In this document: one piece after another, positions 61,879 through 64,000 of the stretch
Layout of the letters: every line of letters starts with the position of its first letter
How positions within the stretch are numbered: the first letter of the stretch is position 1
NCBI RefSeq assembly: GCF_022601715.1
Contig: NZ_JAKVIM010000018.1
Span: forward strand, 1 to 64,000
Source: Acinetobacter zhairuonensis
GTDB lineage: Bacteria; Pseudomonadota; Gammaproteobacteria; Pseudomonadales; Moraxellaceae
Direction: 5' to 3'
DNA: 64,000 bases
Translations under genes and position numbers: made by a program
The notes under the pieces: generated by a model
Told to the model about the DNA's origin: nothing
What the model saw: only the letters and a program-made list of their open reading frames with translations
Databases searched by the model: none

Positions 61879-62655
61879 TTATGTTGTTTTCTTTAAATTA
61901 TACGCGTAGGTGACATAAGGGAAAGCAATTTCGTCATGTGCTGCTTTGCCTGTGTAATCGGCAACAATCTGTTCAAACTGAGCTTTTAACTGCTGTTGCT
62001 GATTGGCTGGCATCGCAGCAATAAAACTGGTCGAGAGCAAGCGCTTAGACACCACTTCATCAACCCGTCCAATATGCACATGCGGAAAGATTTTGACCTG
62101 ATCCAGCTCAAATAAAAACTGCTGCTCAAACACCTGTCGCCATTTCCCATTATGAAAGCGCGGAGTATTGCCTTCGAGGGGTTCGAGCACATCTGCCAAT
62201 GCTTTGACCCAATCCACCTGAATATCGCGTTGATTCCAGACTAAACCCAGTTGTCCATTCGGTTTTAAGATTTGATGGATTTCGTTCAGACTTTCAATAT
62301 TGGCAAACCAGTGAAAAGATTGCGCACAAATCACGGCATCGATACTTTCCGAGACAATAGGCAGTTGATCACTGCTGGCTTGCAGGGTTGAAACCTGCGG
62401 ATAAGCGAGTTTCAACTGCGCCAACATTTCACTGATCGGTTCGACCGCGATGATATTGCTGGTCACTTGCTGTAAGTAGGGCAGGAATTTTCCTGTACCC
62501 GAGCCTAAATCGACCACTGTCGATTGCGCATCTAAATTTAATTGTTGTTGTAACCAAGTCACGATCTGCTGTGGATAATTTGGACGTGCTTGTTGATAAA
62601 GTTCAGCGGCAGAACTGAAGCCTTGCTGTGCGGCAGGATGAAGTGATTGTGTCAT
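61879..62655 (-). CDS. Class I SAM-dependent methyltransferase
   Basis: A 258-residue methyltransferase of the Methyltransf_11 type. Motif I is VVDLGSGTGKFLPYL, followed by IIAVEPISEM and the AVICAQSFHWFAN motif, with LKPNGQLGLVWNQRD downstream. I start it at the ATG at 62655 (MTQSLHPAAQ), since the upstream extension to 62697 is basic and cysteine-containing and looks untranslated. The substrate is unknown. Confidence 0.82.
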   Translation of the reverse strand: MTQSLHPAAQQGFSSAAELYQQARPNYPQQIVTWLQQQLNLDAQSTVVDLGSGTGKFLPYLQQVTSNIIAVEPISEMLAQLKLAYPQVSTLQASSDQLPIVSESIDAVICAQSFHWFANIESLNEIHQILKPNGQLGLVWNQRDIQVDWVKALADVLEPLEGNTPRFHNGKWRQVFEQQFLFELDQVKIFPHVHIGRVDEVVSKRLLSTSFIAAMPANQQQQLKAQFEQIVADYTGKAAHDEIAFPYVTYAYNLKKTT

Positions 62656-62933
62656 ATTTTGCGCTTTTTTATCTGCTGTGCATCTATAAAATAACATAGT
62701 CCTTGTCGATGGATATTAGCAAGCCTGAGCGGGATGTGTTTTTCTGATACATACATCTGCTGATGCATACGTTAAAATGCTGCCACGGATTTGTGATGCC
62801 GTTGAATTATCTTGTTGTTGATTGTGATTAAGATGACAGTCAGCACATTCTCCTGCATAGACAGCGTGATAGGCTGCTGGACTATGAATTTTATTGATAC
62901 AAAAAATTAGGGCCGATTTGTTTCGGTGTGGAC

Positions 62934-64000
62934 ATGGATAAACACATTATTTTTGAAGACGAACAAATTCGCGCTATTTTTTTAAAAGGTTCGTCAGACG
63001 AGTTAGTTTTTTCTTTTGGTGATTTAATTACCCGCGCCAAAGGACTTGCAATCAATGCTGAAAAATCATTAGCCAAATTTGAGTTTAATGTGATTGGCAT
63101 TATGCCCAAAGAAAAATCATGGTTTCCTGCGGAGTCCATGCACAATCTATTTCAAGCCATTGAAGAGCTGATCGCACCCTTTCAAAAACGCATTGGTTAT
63201 GGTGGATCAATGGGCGGCTATGCGGCAATTAAGTATTCCAAACTGTTGGGCTTAAACCGTGTAGTGTCTTTGGTACCACAGTTTTCGATTGATCCAGAGG
63301 TGGTTGAAGACAGCCGCTATAACATGTTCTATCACTCAGAACTGAATGCAGATATGCAGGTACAAACACAAGATATTGCTACAGACTGCGAATATATTGT
63401 GGTTTATGACCCTTACTGTGCCGAAGACCGTGCGCATTTTGTCGAGCTGGATCAGGTGATTCCAGAAATTAAAGTGCTGAATTTGCCTTTTACAGGACAT
63501 GATGCCATCGCGGTGTTGGCAAGTTCCGAGCTGTTAAAAGACTTTTTAACCCGTGAATTTGATAGTGTTTATTTCTATCAAAAAATTCGTCAGGTGAAAA
63601 AGGGCAGTAAGTTCTATTACCGCAAAGTGATTGAAACGCTATTACCGCATCACCGTCGTTCACTGGGGAAAATCCTTAGAAACAATGACATGCAGTTGGA
63701 TAGCCAGTTCTTTGATGCCAAGTTAAAACAGAGCATTATTCGTCAGTTACTCAGTAACCGTCAGGTCAGTGAGCAGGACTTGTTGAAACTGGGTATTCAG
63801 GTGAATTTGCCGCAGGAAAGTAACAGCCAGTTACTGGATAGTTTTGGTCATGGTCTGGTGTTTAACGTGATTAGCCAGAAAATTGAAAGCTATGCGCAAA
63901 ATGCAATTAACTTGAACCATAAATTCCTGATTCCAATTTTTGCCAAAGGTACAGGTCTGGTTCAAATTAGTCTGAATGATGAGCGTTATGTGATTGCCAT
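62934..64000 (+). CDS. Alpha/beta-hydrolase-like protein (cut by the window end)
   Basis: An open frame of at least 355 codons that reaches the window edge without a stop. GYGGSMGGYAA gives a GxSxG nucleophile elbow, and a later GHDAIAVL could hold the catalytic His. A region near DPYCAEDRAHFVELDQ is in the position of an acid residue. A further C-terminal domain begins after about residue 290. GTG at 62928 is an alternative start; no strong ribosome binding site is seen. It is divergent from the methyltransferase gene, with 236-278 nt between. Function is unknown. Confidence 0.7.
   Translation, partial: MDKHIIFEDEQIRAIFLKGSSDELVFSFGDLITRAKGLAINAEKSLAKFEFNVIGIMPKEKSWFPAESMHNLFQAIEELIAPFQKRIGYGGSMGGYAAIKYSKLLGLNRVVSLVPQFSIDPEVVEDSRYNMFYHSELNADMQVQTQDIATDCEYIVVYDPYCAEDRAHFVELDQVIPEIKVLNLPFTGHDAIAVLASSELLKDFLTREFDSVYFYQKIRQVKKGSKFYYRKVIETLLPHHRRSLGKILRNNDMQLDSQFFDAKLKQSIIRQLLSNRQVSEQDLLKLGIQVNLPQESNSQLLDSFGHGLVFNVISQKIESYAQNAINLNHKFLIPIFAKGTGLVQISLNDERYVIA

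Overview
The window is chromosomal DNA from a gammaproteobacterium, almost certainly Acinetobacter (Moraxellaceae). The grounds are moderately AT-rich sequence, a class II polyphosphate:AMP phosphotransferase of the type first described from Acinetobacter johnsonii, a gspF-gspG pair away from a full type II secretion cluster, and the overall gene complement. It looks like conserved backbone: I see no insertion sequence, integrase, prophage, CRISPR array or rRNA. The exact species cannot be decided from the sequence alone.

Layout. (1) 1-5.5 kb: initiator tRNA (first base cut off by the window edge) and rimP-nusA-infB-rbfA, a translation/transcription operon. (2) 5.5-11.7 kb, minus: a six-gene Mrp/Pha-type Na+(K+)/H+ antiporter operon with fused A and B subunits. 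(3) 12-17 kb, minus: an AAA ATPase and a UvrD-like helicase, bifunctional hisIE, and a patatin-like protein. (4) 17-21.3 kb, minus: ubiE-ubiJ-ubiB for ubiquinone synthesis and an unknown protein. (5) 21.5-23.5 kb: pap and a DUF697-like protein. (6) 23.6-32.9 kb, plus: recC-recB-recD. (7) 32.9-33.4 kb: a gene-free stretch that I read as two tandem Gac/Rsm-type small RNAs. (8) 33.8-38 kb: rpsO, pnp and a CorA-family transporter. (9) 38-47.5 kb: a YdcH-like protein, cbpA-cbpM, a DUF2147 protein, priA-(kef-like)-hslO, then gspF-gspG. (10) 47.8-53 kb: a small membrane protein, corC-lnt, tusA and etfD. (11) 53.2-57.6 kb, plus: a DUF1285 protein, murI, a DUF4062 protein, hemH and a metallo-beta-lactamase-fold hydrolase. 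(12) 57.7-64 kb: two paralogous 60-residue membrane proteins, yacG, a divergent trmB-like gene, a flavoprotein, a GFA-family protein, a lipoprotein, a methyltransferase, and the start of an alpha/beta-hydrolase-like gene that leaves the window.

The strongest candidate for something undescribed is the recD-rpsO intergenic region. It holds two near-consensus GacA upstream activating sequences (TGTA-rich half sites, 6-nt spacer). Each lies 53-55 nt upstream of a shared CACATAA(A/G)G -10-like element. Each is followed by hairpins presenting GGA in the loop and then an intrinsic terminator. This is the architecture of the Pseudomonas RsmX/Y/Z RNAs that titrate CsrA/RsmA. Secondary points are the AAA-UvrD gene pair, the DUF4062 (TIR-like) protein with a winged-helix-like tail, tandem micro-membrane-protein paralogs, inverted DnaA boxes that form the ubiB terminator, and a cluster of REP-like hairpins beside etfD.

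All family assignments come from reading translated sequence and motifs. No database search was run.
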